The notes under the pieces were generated by a model. That model was given only the letters and a program-made list of their open reading frames with translations, did not search any database and had not been told where the DNA came from. Of a DNA stretch of 64,000 bases, positions 55,501 to 64,000 are shown in pieces (position 1 is the first letter of the stretch; the number at the start of each line of letters is the position of its first letter). The stretch is taken from contig CM062805.1 in NCBI GenBank assembly GCA_031772625.1, forward strand, positions 798,749,119 to 798,813,118, read 5' to 3'. The stretch is from Pinus tabuliformis. Lineage: Eukaryota; Streptophyta; Pinopsida; Pinales; Pinaceae. Position numbers and translations under genes: made by a program.

Positions 55501-55959
55501 GTTTGCAAATTTTGAGGTTGTGCACTCCTAGAAAAGGGATGAAGGGAGTGAGTAAGAGTGATTTAGGAGTGAGGGAATGGGAGATGACCTTGTGAGGTAT
55601 TTTGGTGGGCTAGAAAATGAAGGGGAGGGTATGAATCATGAAAATGAGGGGGAGCGGCTTGGGTCATTTTTTGAAGTATAGCTTGTGGGATGAAGGATGA
55701 GGGGGTATAAAATGTTATGGAGTGATATAGGGGAGAGTTTCAGGGCTTTAGTAATAGATGGTGGGAGAAATAATGGAGATTAGGGTTTCTAGGGTGTAAT
55801 TGAGGGAGAATCTAGGGTTTCACATTTGCCAATGTAAATTACCTTCAAACACTTCAATTGCAAATCAATGATGAGGTATAGTGAGGGCACTTACTTGTTT
55901 GACAGATGATAGGGTGATTTTGAAAGTTTTTATGAAGCTGGAGGCTTTTTTGGTCCTTG

Positions 55960-56140
55960 TTGCTCAACGCGCAATGCCCTCCTGAACGTGCAGTGCAGTG
56001 TTATTTTGCACTGCCAAAAACGCCCTACACACAACGCTCAACTTGTACACGTAGCGCCACCCCCTGAACACGCAGTGCCACCTCCATTGCCTGAAATGTG
56101 CAGTGCCAAACTCCAGAAGCGCAGCGCCACTTCTCCTTGG
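55960..56140 (-). repeat. GC-rich CGCAGYGCCAC motif cluster upstream of the extra ORF
   Basis: Repeated variants on the plus strand: CGCGCAATGCC, CGTGCAGTGC, CGTAGCGCCACC, CGCAGTGCCACC, GTGCAGTGCC and GCGCAGCGCCAC. They lie 460-640 bases before the ORF start in an otherwise AT-rich region. Confidence 0.65.
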
Positions 56141-56230
56141 CCCAAAACTCACTCAACTTCTCCTCTTTTCTTCACTTTTTGACTCCTTTCCCAAATGAGA
56201 ATGATGAACTTGAAAATGAAATGTGACACC

Positions 56231-56237
56231 TTATATA
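56231..56237 (-). promoter_or_regulatory. TATA box upstream of the extra ORF
   Basis: Sense ACTCCTATATAAGGTGTCAC, a canonical plant TATA box, about 730 bases upstream of the ORF ATG and outside the promoter expected near the LTR terminus. Confidence 0.5.
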
Positions 56238-57042
56238 GGAGTATATTTTGATTTTTCACTAGAAAAACCCACTTTCTAATGTTTCTTGACATTTTTCAAA
56301 TCTTTGTTTTTAATACCTTTTCTTCTTTGTTCCTTTTCAGGTGGACGATGCTCAATTTGAACTGATTTTTGCAGTGTTTCTTTGTCTTGTAGCAAAGAGA
56401 GATGCATTGGTGCAGCCGGGATCATTTATTACATAAAGTGACTTAAAATAACATAAGAAATACAAATTAACTCAAAATACTCTGTTTTCACCTCAAAAAC
56501 ATGTTTTTTGAGGTGAAAATTACATTAGTTAAAAAAATAATTATATAGTGACTATGACTTACTAGCCATCACTCTTGATTTATTTATCATCCTCATCCCC
56601 TTGCTGCCTTTTATTTACACCTTTAAATCATGCCCTTGACCTTGGAAATGAAACCCTAAGACCTAATGAAAACATGCCCTATGACCTAATGAAAACATGA
56701 TTGCATTTTGACCATGAAACCATGACTAAAGACAACCTGAAGATGGGTCAGCAAGTATACTTTATGAGGGAGAAATTAGATTTTCTGAAGAGAAGACAAC
56801 CATCAGTGGATCAGTTTGACATGACCTAATGAAATGATGTAAAAATTTCAGTATGGGACCCCTAAAATGAAAATGCAAAGAGAAAATTTGATCCCTGATG
56901 GAAGTATGCAGATACTGACACTAACATTGGCCTTATTGGGGATGGAAGCTCCTTGGAGGTGTCAAGAACACCGTAGACCAAGTGCCTAGCTGATTGGGCC
57001 AATACGGTCAAACAAACATAAAACTAAAGCAAAACAAAAAAA

Positions 57043-57055
57043 CCTCCTTTTTTTT
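57043..57055 (-). promoter_or_regulatory. Candidate polypurine tract of the Tat-like element
   Basis: Sense AAAAAAAAGGAGG, about 220 bases after the integrase stop codon. It is followed by six T before TGTTTTGC, so it is not perfectly adjacent to a TG. Confidence 0.4.
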
Positions 57056-57273
57056 ACAATTTTAAAGAAAAATGACTCAATACAAACTGAAAACTGACTC
57101 ACAACCAACTCTAAACTTGACTATAAACCAAATCAACCAAACTCGACACAAATCATTCAAGATTTATAGCCTTCACTTCGGGCCCCAAGCTCAAATGACA
57201 GTGTACTTGAAATCTTGCAAGGAAAAGTAAACCAGTATATACAATGACGGTGAAGCAACTTCAGGGAACAACA

Positions 57274-58231
57274 TCAAAAGTAGTAGTGTTTCAGGAGCCT
57301 ACCATTCACTGGTCCTCCTGAACACTCTTGACCATCCATTTTCTTTAACAAAAATGCATTCTTTCCCTGATAGGCTGAGACTTTATACGATCCTTTCCAT
57401 AGATTGTCAAACTTACCATGCTTTCCTTTTTCTTCATTTCGTGCATCCCATCGCAGCACTGAATCTTCCAGCTGAAAATTCTCTGCCTTGGTTTTGCGGT
57501 CATAAATTTTCTTTATCTTCTCTTGCAACCGGAAAGTGTTTTGGGAAACCTTTTCCCTTGTTTGCTGAAAGTGAATCATTTGATTAATTTTGCGTTGAAT
57601 ATCATCCTCTTCGTTGTCGGCTTCCTGTAATAATCTCATGACCGGCACTGCAAGTGATGTTGGAAATACCGTAACAGTACCATAAACCAACTCAAAAGGT
57701 GATATACCTATTGATTTCTTGTTTCTCACTCTGTCGGCCCACAAGGCATTAACAAGCTTTCAATGCCAATTCTTCTTGTTTGCCTCCAACATTTTCTTAA
57801 TAATGTTCACCAAGGATTTATTTGATGACTCAGCCAATCCATTGCCCTGTGGGTAGTATGTCGTGGAGTGACCCAATGTAATATTGTACTTGTTGCAAAA
57901 CTCGACCACCCTCTTTGACTTAAATGTTGTTGCATTATCTATTATAATCTTGTGAGGGCAACCAAAACGAGACAATATATTAGATTCTAAAAACTGGATA
58001 ATTACCGTGTCCGTAGCTTGCCTTGTCAGAATGACCTCAATCCACTTGGTGAAGTAATCGGTAGTTGTCAAAATCCATCTATGTTGTGCTAATGATGTAG
58101 GATGGATTTCTCCTATGAAATCAAGTCCCCACTGCTCGAAAGGTGCATTTACTTCAACTGGCTTCAGAGGAAGAGGAAGCAACTTCCTTTTTACTTGAAA
58201 AACTTGGCATTCATGGCAACTCATAAATGTC
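57274..58231 (-). pseudogene. Tat-like integrase
   Basis: Sense order: SCHECQVFQVKRK (zinc-binding Cys), GLDFIGEI with the first D, IIIDNATTFKS with the second D, and GNGLAESSNKSL with the E, all intact. After a TGA near 57758 it continues ALWADRVRNKKSIGISPFEL, VYGTVTVFPTSLAVP and a basic C-terminal domain ending VNGRLLKHYYF. The LWADR...SPFELVYG wording is typical of Tat integrases. It would join element DNA into the host chromosome; one stop and an upstream frameshift disable it. Confidence 0.9.
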
Positions 58232-59215
58232 TTATATAAATCTGAAAAAAAAAGTTGGCCAATAATATCCTGCTCTCAACACTTTGTTAGTTGTTGCTTT
58301 CCAAAAAAAATGACCCCCACAATCACCTCTATGAAAATCATTCATTACCTGTTGAGCTTCATCTTCAACCAAACAATTAAGAAGAACCCCTCCCGAATAT
58401 TTCCAATAGAGAGCACTATTTAAAATGCAGAATTTTGCATAATTTAGTTTTAGTGATCTACCTTTACTTCTTGACATTCCAGGAGGTGACGAAAGATGCT
58501 GGAGAGCATAAACTATATCAGAATACCAAGGTGATTTGAGAAACATTTCTGATACGTGAATGAGTGAGCCACCATCTTCATCATCTGACATTGCTGCAAT
58601 GAGATTTATGTCTAGAGCGTGCAAATTTGATTCAACCATTAGTTTTGCCAAGCCTTGTCCTTTGATTAGTTTGGTAGGCTTAATCTCAAGATCATACTCC
58701 AACATTATTGTTATCCACTTACTTCTTCTTCCCTCTGTATCAGTTTGCATGAGAACATCCTTGACGGCTGCGTTAGGAACATATGATATGGTATGTGAAT
58801 GCGGAATGTATACTCTGAAATCCTTCAATGCTTTTATAAGAGCCAGAGCTTGTTTTTCAATGATATTGTAACGCAAGGCAACATCTTTAATAGTCCTACT
58901 GAAAAAAGCAATGAGTTGCTCCACCTGATCCCTCCTTTGCATCAACACCGCAGCCATAGTGTGCTCAGACGCAAATGAAAATATAATAAAATCATGAGTA
59001 TAATCAGGACTGATCAAAACTGGCGCTGTGGTCAAAGCAAACTTTACCAAGTTGAACGATTTCATGGCATCCTCGGTCCATCTCACAGTGTTATCCTTCT
59101 TCAACATATTAGTTAATTCACGTAAATTCTCAGCCAATATTGGTATAAATCTGCGTAATAAATTCATCTTACCAATGAAAGCTTGAATCTCCTTTTTGTT
59201 GCGCGGAAAGTCTAT
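58232..59215 (-). pseudogene. Tat-like RT connection and Ty3-type RNase H
   Basis: Sense frame (open 59167-58232) has NLLRRFIPILAENLRELTNM, WTEDAMKSFNLVK, then FSFASEHTMAAVLMQRRDQ, IAFFSRTIKD and EKQALALIKALKDFRVYI. In Ty3-type RNase H the catalytic position in FASDHT is aspartate; here it is glutamate. Weakened Ty3-type RNase H is known in Tat elements, which carry a second RNase H. The start of the integrase zinc domain follows (CGGHF...AGYYWPT). Confidence 0.85.
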
Positions 59216-60019
59216 TTACTGGATTGCCTCCACCCTTGAAGGATCAATGTGAATACCATCTTTAGAAATTATATGACCAAGGATTTTACCTTCTTTCATG
59301 GCAAAAAGACTCTTTTTCGGGTTTATAGAAATACCGAACTTCCTACATTTTTGAAAAACAATCCTTAAGTGGTGCAAATGCTCATCATGAGAACCAGAAA
59401 ATATTGTCAAATCATCTAAAGAGACTACCAAGAAAACATCCTTCTCATTAGCAAAAGCTATGTCCATCGCTCGCTGAAAAGTGGCTCCGGCATTCTTCAA
59501 CCCAAATGGCATCTTGGCATACTGAAAAGTTCCCCATGGTGTTGTGAAGGCAGTTTTGTCTTGGTCTCTTTCATGCACCAAGATCTAATTATAGCCTGAG
59601 TAGCCATCTAGTAGTGACATCCGTGATGCTCCAACTACTCTTTGCAGAATATGGTCCATCTTAGGAAGAGGGTAATTATCCTTTAAGGACACTTTGTTGA
59701 GGTTTCGGAAATCTATGCACAACCTTATCTCTACAGTCTTCTTTCGTACCGGGACCAAATTTGAATACCAATCAAAAAATCTAATTAGAACAATGATGCC
59801 AGCTTTAAACAATCTATTTACCTCTTTCTCGATGGATGGCAGCAGCTTTGGATTGATTCTTCTCAACTTTTGTCTAAAATGTTTTTGATCCGGCTTGATA
59901 GGAATAGTATGCTGAATGATATTCTTGTCATACACTTTCAAATCTGAATAATCCCACGCAAAAACATCAAAAAATTTAGAAAGTAACTTAACATACTTAT
60001 CCTTTTTTTCGAGGGCCAA
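59216..60019 (-). pseudogene. Tat-like reverse transcriptase
   Basis: Sense: HTIPIKPDQKHFRQKLRRI, VRKKTVEIRLCIDFRNLNK, SLLDGYSGYN, then a TAG (59582-59584) where relatives have a glutamine, then FTTPWGTFQYAKMPFGLKNA, FQRAMDIAF and VVSLDDLTIF. The active-site tyrosine of YLDD is serine here. Otherwise the fold is complete. Both defects are single-base changes. Confidence 0.9.
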
Positions 60020-60041
60020 TGTTTAACTTTACAAGGTTGGG

Positions 60042-60830
60042 CTAGTCAGCTGTTCCAAGATTTGCATCTTCAAATCCTTTGTCCATAGGTACCAAGGTCA
60101 GTTTTCTCGCCACATCATCCTGATCAAAGAGCTCCTCTAAAGGTATGAGACCTCTAGGAATAATATTATCCTTTAGCTGTAAAACCTCCATCTGATTTAC
60201 CTCAATATCTTGTTCATCAGAATCACAAACATCATCAATGAAAGCATTCTTAAACTTTCCTTCATTCTGCAAAAAGGCATTAATTTCATTGTCATCCCAA
60301 AAAACTTGCCAATACCTCAAATTATCAGGGACAGTAGGCCTATGTTTGACATGAATTTCAAATTTATTACTAGAATTCATTGGAATCTTCAAATTGTTGG
60401 CTGCAAATGCGAGTGAATCTGCAATGATGTTTCGACTTCGGGGTACCGCTGTCAAGGTGTATTCCAGAAACATCTTTAAAATATCTAGAACTACATTTCT
60501 GTAGGCTTTCATCTGTGTATGCTTTGCTTGATATTCTCCTTTTACTTGATTAATCACCAGCTCTGAATCACCATAAACAGAAATCCTTTTCGCGCCCAGT
60601 TTCTTCAAAAAATTTAGACCTATAATCAACGCCTCATACTCCACTTCAATATTAGAGCAATCAAAATCTAACTTGTAGGAACATACTCTAACATTACTTA
60701 GGACTTTGGCAGGCTGGAAAGTAGGGCTTCGAATCCAAATTCCAATACCAGCACTGTCTTTACCCACAGCACCATCGAAGTCCATGCTCCAAAGGTCGGC
60801 TTCATCTTCTAGATGCTAGAATTCTGTTTC
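60042..60830 (-). pseudogene. Additional (archaeal-type) RNase H located upstream of RT
   Basis: Sense frame from about 60785: SMDFDGAVGKDSAGIGIWI (first Asp), SNIEVEYEALIIGLNFLKKL (Glu), KRISVYGDSELVINQVKGEY (Asp) and RNIIADSLAFAANNL (Asp): all four catalytic acids present. The 247-codon frame is intact and is followed by a linker to RT. It would degrade RNA in RNA-DNA hybrids. Its position between protease and RT differs from the usual Tat order, where this domain follows RT-RNase H. Confidence 0.85.
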
Positions 60831-61109
60831 TTTCTCAACCTTACCTTCATTGATTACTTCATCTTTCTGCTCTTCATTGATCTTTTTGCTGTTGTGTAAG
60901 CTGCTCAGAAGAAATTGTTATTTTTTCTTTTTCTTGATTAAGAACTGCTCTAAAATTCTCGAAAATTTATGGTACATCATCTACTTCTACAAGCTAAATA
61001 TCTACATCATTCAATCCACTATCAAAGTACAAAAAAAAAGACTCTAAATCAGTATGTACATCATTTATCAGATGATTCACAGGCTTCTCTTTACTAGAGA
61101 CCATATACT
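60831..61109 (-). other. Degraded linker between protease and extra RNase H
   Basis: Multiple stops in the sense frame; readable bits such as KMKYMVSSKEKP and glutamine/lysine-rich stretches. No domain recognised. Confidence 0.5.
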
Positions 61110-61700
61110 TCATTTTCTTTCCCGGTACAACTTCCTCAATTGACCGAAAATAGGGATTGTATCATAAGAGAAGTCAAGTTGTAAAGTTCCTTTGAGTTTA
61201 TCTCCCCACGATCTAGATAAGAGCATACCAAATCGTGGTGGTATATAAGCAACTACCACGTCCATCAAGACATTTTTGGTTGGGATTTGATCTAAAGAAA
61301 CCACCAAATCTTTGATGAGACCAATGCAACAAACTCTACCAGAATCAAATGAGTACAAATCATGACATTCCGGGTGATATCCAGGCCCAACTTTTCCAAA
61401 ATGGCTTTGGGCATCAAATTATGGAAGCTCCGGAATCTAACATGGCATTATGGAGAATATATTCATGTAGTCTAAGACTCAGATAAAACGGGAGGACTTC
61501 GCTATCTTCAAGCTGACCTTCTATGGATGGACCAAAAATGAGTTCAGGATGATCATCCTCTTCATTCACCATGTCAGACAAAGGATCTATTTGCAATATT
61601 CTAGATACATGGTGTTTATAGTTGCTATTCTTAACAAGCTCAGTCAAAGGAATGGACACTTTTAATTTAGCAATTTCACTTTCTAAATTGAAGGATGAAA
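61110..61700 (-). pseudogene. Tat-like protease (frameshift at the active site)
   Basis: Sense: SIPLTELVKNSNYKHHV, LSLRLHEYILHNAMLDSGAS, where the frame breaks right after the D-S-G catalytic motif by loss of about one base. The next frame continues MPKAILEKLGLDI and, in a further open segment, YIPPRFGMLLSRSWGDKLKG and DFSYDTIPIFGQLRKLY. The last block is a familiar part of this protease type. Confidence 0.85.
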
Positions 61701-63651
61701 CATTCTCTACCTCTTTGACACCAATGTCCCTCTTATCTGTTTGCTCTTTCGTTGCATTGTCTTTTTGTTGATTGTTCTTCTCATTTGCAGCGGCACTTGT
61801 TGATGGTACCTTGCTGGGATTTGGATCAGCAAGCTCTTTGCCTTTCTTCTGAATGTTTGAGGAATCATTCTTTTATTGCACATCCTTTCTTTTCTGAATG
61901 GGATTGACCGGTACATATCTGCTCCTTAAAGAGTATTGCCTCTGCTGTGTAGTCAAAGCATTCATATAACCACGCTAATAATCATCAGATTCAACCTCCA
62001 AAACCACATCATTTGCTAAGATGTAATCCTCATCCCTTTGAATGTCTGGAACTTCTGCGTATTCTTCATCTTCGGTCAGAAATATAGGCATACCATCAAT
62101 AGTGAAAAAGTGATTTGTTTCAATTACCGGATCATCCTCATCTTCTTCTTCCATTCCTTGAACATAATTCTGTTGTAAGGGAGTTCTGATCTGCTATTGT
62201 TGTTGTGCTGGTTGCTCTGGTGCTTTTTGTTCTCTCTGCTTGATTCGGAATTGGGGCTGCTGCTGTCCTCTAAAATTTGGATTCCAGATTTGAGGTTCAA
62301 GTCTATCTGTGATGGATAACCGGTCAACCATCCTTTCCACTATTCGAATCAGTGTATCCATCTTTACATCTGAAGCAGATGCTTCTTATTTCATGGTCAC
62401 TCTTTTCTCGAATCTCATTCTTGCTCTTTTGGCCAACAAGTTTGCTTCTACGCTCACAGCATTCTTTTTCATGTCTTCTAGTGTTGTAGGATCACGTTCC
62501 CACAACTGATATGCCATATCAGTATTGAAACCGTTTGGAAACTTGAGGAAAGCCAATCCCTCTGGTGGTTTAATGTTTGGAGGAATAGCATTGTATACTG
62601 CATTAAACGTCACACAATAGTCTTGCACACTCTCGCCAACATTTCTTTTGATGTTCTCATATTCGGACAAAATCTGAAGTGGATTCTTCTTCACCTCCCA
62701 TCGATCCAGGCACTGCCAATGGAGGATTGGTAAAATGGTGATAGAAGCTACTGGTAAGACTCTAAACCATTTCTAAACTTCACCTCCAAAGCTTTGTAAA
62801 AACGACCTCATCGTCACATCTTCGATTTCTAATTCATGGAGGTCAAAGAAATCATTCATTTTATATACATGTTGCTGAGTTGTAATGGTTTGAGTGGCAT
62901 CAAAGAAAGGTATTTTGGTTTGATAATCAGCAGGCATGGCACCAAGATTCTGAGGTAAAACAAGGGGTGCATACTGAGCAGCCATAATTTGAGGTGGGGG
63001 AGGTGGATTTAAAGCAAGGATTGGGGTACTCGGTATATTCAAAGGGAAATTAACAACAGCTGGAGTAGTATGAACAATATGTAAAGATGAAAGCAGTGGG
63101 TAAGGAATTGTTTGAGTTGTAGTAGATGTAAAGGAGCTATTTTGAAAATTAAAAGATGGCCTATTTTTCACCCAAGTGTCTACGTTTGAAGAAAGGTTTT
63201 GCAACTGATCGAGAGCATGAATAAGCTGTGACCCTGATTTACTTTGTGTAAACAAATCTTCAACGGGGTATTCAAGAGATATAGAGATATAGAGGAATCA
63301 ACAACTATTTGATCAATCCAACTCAAAGATTTACTGCGAAATAGACTTTGCTCAAAATGAACATCAAACTCAATATCTTACAAAGTGTCTAACCTTTCCA
63401 GGAGTGAATGAACACGAGGAATGAAAACTTCACTTGATTGTTCTTCTCCTACAATGAATTTCTCTATAGATTTCTTAGATTTCTGCCCAATTTTGTGAGG
63501 ATCATTGACAATGGTTGGAGGATTCGTATCTGGATTGGATCTGTACTTTCGCGAAGCCAGTATCCTCAATTTTGAAATTTTATATATTGCTTTACAACTT
63601 TCCAATTCAGCCTAGTAAATTCTAAAACTCATTATCCACAAGCTTAAGAAT
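61701..63651 (-). pseudogene. Tat-like gag polyprotein part (several stops)
   Basis: Sense frame from about 63605 (MESCKAIYKISKL) with a frameshift in a short TCTATATC repeat near 63280, then IHALDQLQNLSS, a Pro-rich stretch, and the capsid part WEVKKNPLQILSEYENIKRN, VGESVQDYCVTFNAVYNAIP, GFNTDMAYQLWERDPTTLED, and SVEANLLAKRARMRFEKRV. The tail is Gln-rich, then acidic, then Lys-rich before the protease. No zinc knuckle is seen. Stops at about 62772, 62383, 62193 and 61976. Confidence 0.85.
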
Positions 63652-63690
63652 TCAAATGAAAGATATTACCGGGGTGATTAATCTTTTGAT

Positions 63691-63708
63691 TCCCCAGTAT
63701 GGTCGCCA
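63691..63708 (-). promoter_or_regulatory. Primer-binding site of the Tat-like element
   Basis: Sense TGGCGACCATACTGGGGA, three bases from the LTR terminus. The TGGCGAC...CTGGGGA pattern is characteristic of Tat/Ogre-type elements. Confidence 0.85.
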
Positions 63709-63711
63709 CTA

Positions 63712-64000
63712 TGTTATCACCTGGATTGAACCTCATGCTGAAGGAAGGCAATGCCAGAGTAACCACAAACCACGCTTAGCCAAGTAGCTAGCCCTACTAG
63801 GCCGGGAGAGGGCTCTCTCCGTAAGGATCTCAGCCAAGATGACTGGATCAGGAAAAGGATATTAGGCTAGGTATAGTAGCACAAGGTTTGATTTGATTTG
63901 AAGGGGTTTTGCTAGATCACGAGGAACTGGACAGTCAGGGCTAGGGAATTAGGTCAAAATTGCAGGGTGTTCAATGGGGCAAGGTAGTCATAAGGTTTAG
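63712..64000 (-). repeat. 5' LTR of the Tat-like element, truncated by the window end
   Basis: Aligns with 52384-52672 without gaps (18 mismatches by eye, about 94% identity). In the sense direction this is the final 289 bases of the 5' LTR, next to the PBS. Confidence 0.93.

Larger units (their letters stand above)
52384..57036 (-). repeat. Candidate 3' LTR, about 4.65 kb, containing the extra ORF
   Basis: The terminus at 52384 is sure. The other boundary is a hypothesis: at 57036 the sense strand begins TGTTTTGCTTTAG, loosely like the start TGTTATCACTTAG of the 29880 insertion, and follows a purine tract (57043-57055) after the integrase stop. If the LTR is shorter, the ORF is an internal third ORF instead. 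Only 289 bases of the other LTR are visible, so the window cannot decide. Confidence 0.45.
55501..57036 (-). other. Region upstream of the extra ORF
   Basis: Non-coding. Holds the TATA box at 56231, the GC-rich motif cluster at 55960-56140 and a long sense purine-rich stretch around 56157-56195. Several short ORFs here are not convincing. Confidence 0.5.
52384..64000 (-). mobile_element. Tat-like Ty3/gypsy element with an extra ORF, running off the window
   Basis: Direct repeats start at 52384 and 63712 (TGTTATCACCTGGATTGAAC), with 18 mismatches by eye in the 289 bases visible in both. Next to 63712 lies a Tat-type PBS. The minus-strand order is gag, protease, an extra RNase H, RT, RNase H, integrase, then an additional sense ORF (53877-55500) before the terminus at 52384. 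The integrase tail and the second RNase H place it in the Tat branch. In-frame stops and frameshifts in most domains make this copy inactive. Confidence 0.93.

Overview
This window looks like intergenic DNA from a large, repeat-rich seed-plant genome. I saw no convincing host gene. Almost everything recognisable is a plant transposable element: Ty1/copia, Ty3/gypsy (a chromovirus and Tat-like elements), one CACTA DNA transposon and one miniature LTR element. Between them lies AT-rich DNA with no recognisable content. Old, nested, stop-ridden copies and the style of the proteins suggest a gymnosperm, perhaps a conifer. That is inference; nothing here names the species.

Layout. 1-2059: remnant of a minus-strand Ty3/gypsy chromovirus (integrase end, PBS, LTR). 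3060-3385: cluster of inverted repeats. 4364-11869: 7.5-kb non-autonomous LTR element carrying only a gag-like/protease frame plus a long hairpin-rich non-coding region. 12000-12342: TRIM-like element with two 141-bp LTRs. 15538-21328: decayed copia element A (+). 24738-35129: better preserved copia element B (-) with perfect ATATA target duplication, split by a 3642-bp insertion (29880-33521) with perfect CCATG duplication and an open 518-codon ORF on +. About 35.4-49.9 kb: CACTA transposon (-), split by a SIRE-like copia element (39299-48028, +) with perfect GAACA duplication. 50450-51000: gag-like scrap. 52384 to the window end: Tat-like Ty3/gypsy element (-) whose right-hand LTR runs off the window.

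The most unusual signal is a pair of homologous, uncharacterised ORFs. One lies alone inside the 29880-33521 insertion, which has solo-LTR ends (TGTTATC...GATAACA, 5-bp duplication) and no gag or pol. The other, broken, lies sense-oriented between the integrase and the LTR terminus of the Tat-like element (about 53877-55500). Both have a conserved N-terminal domain, a basic low-complexity middle and a coiled-coil C-terminus, and both are flanked by GC-rich CGCAGCGC-type motifs. The simplest reading is that this Tat-like lineage carries a sense gene inside (or directly next to) an unusually long LTR. The left part of that hypothesis is visible here; its proof lies just beyond base 64000.

Other points of interest are the covarying hairpins of the gag-only element, the TRIM, a cluster of MADS-type CArG boxes in a copia LTR, a 33-bp minisatellite in the SIRE-like LTR leader, and a pol order with an extra RNase H upstream of RT. 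Many nonsense changes are of the C-to-T/G-to-A type expected from methylcytosine deamination.
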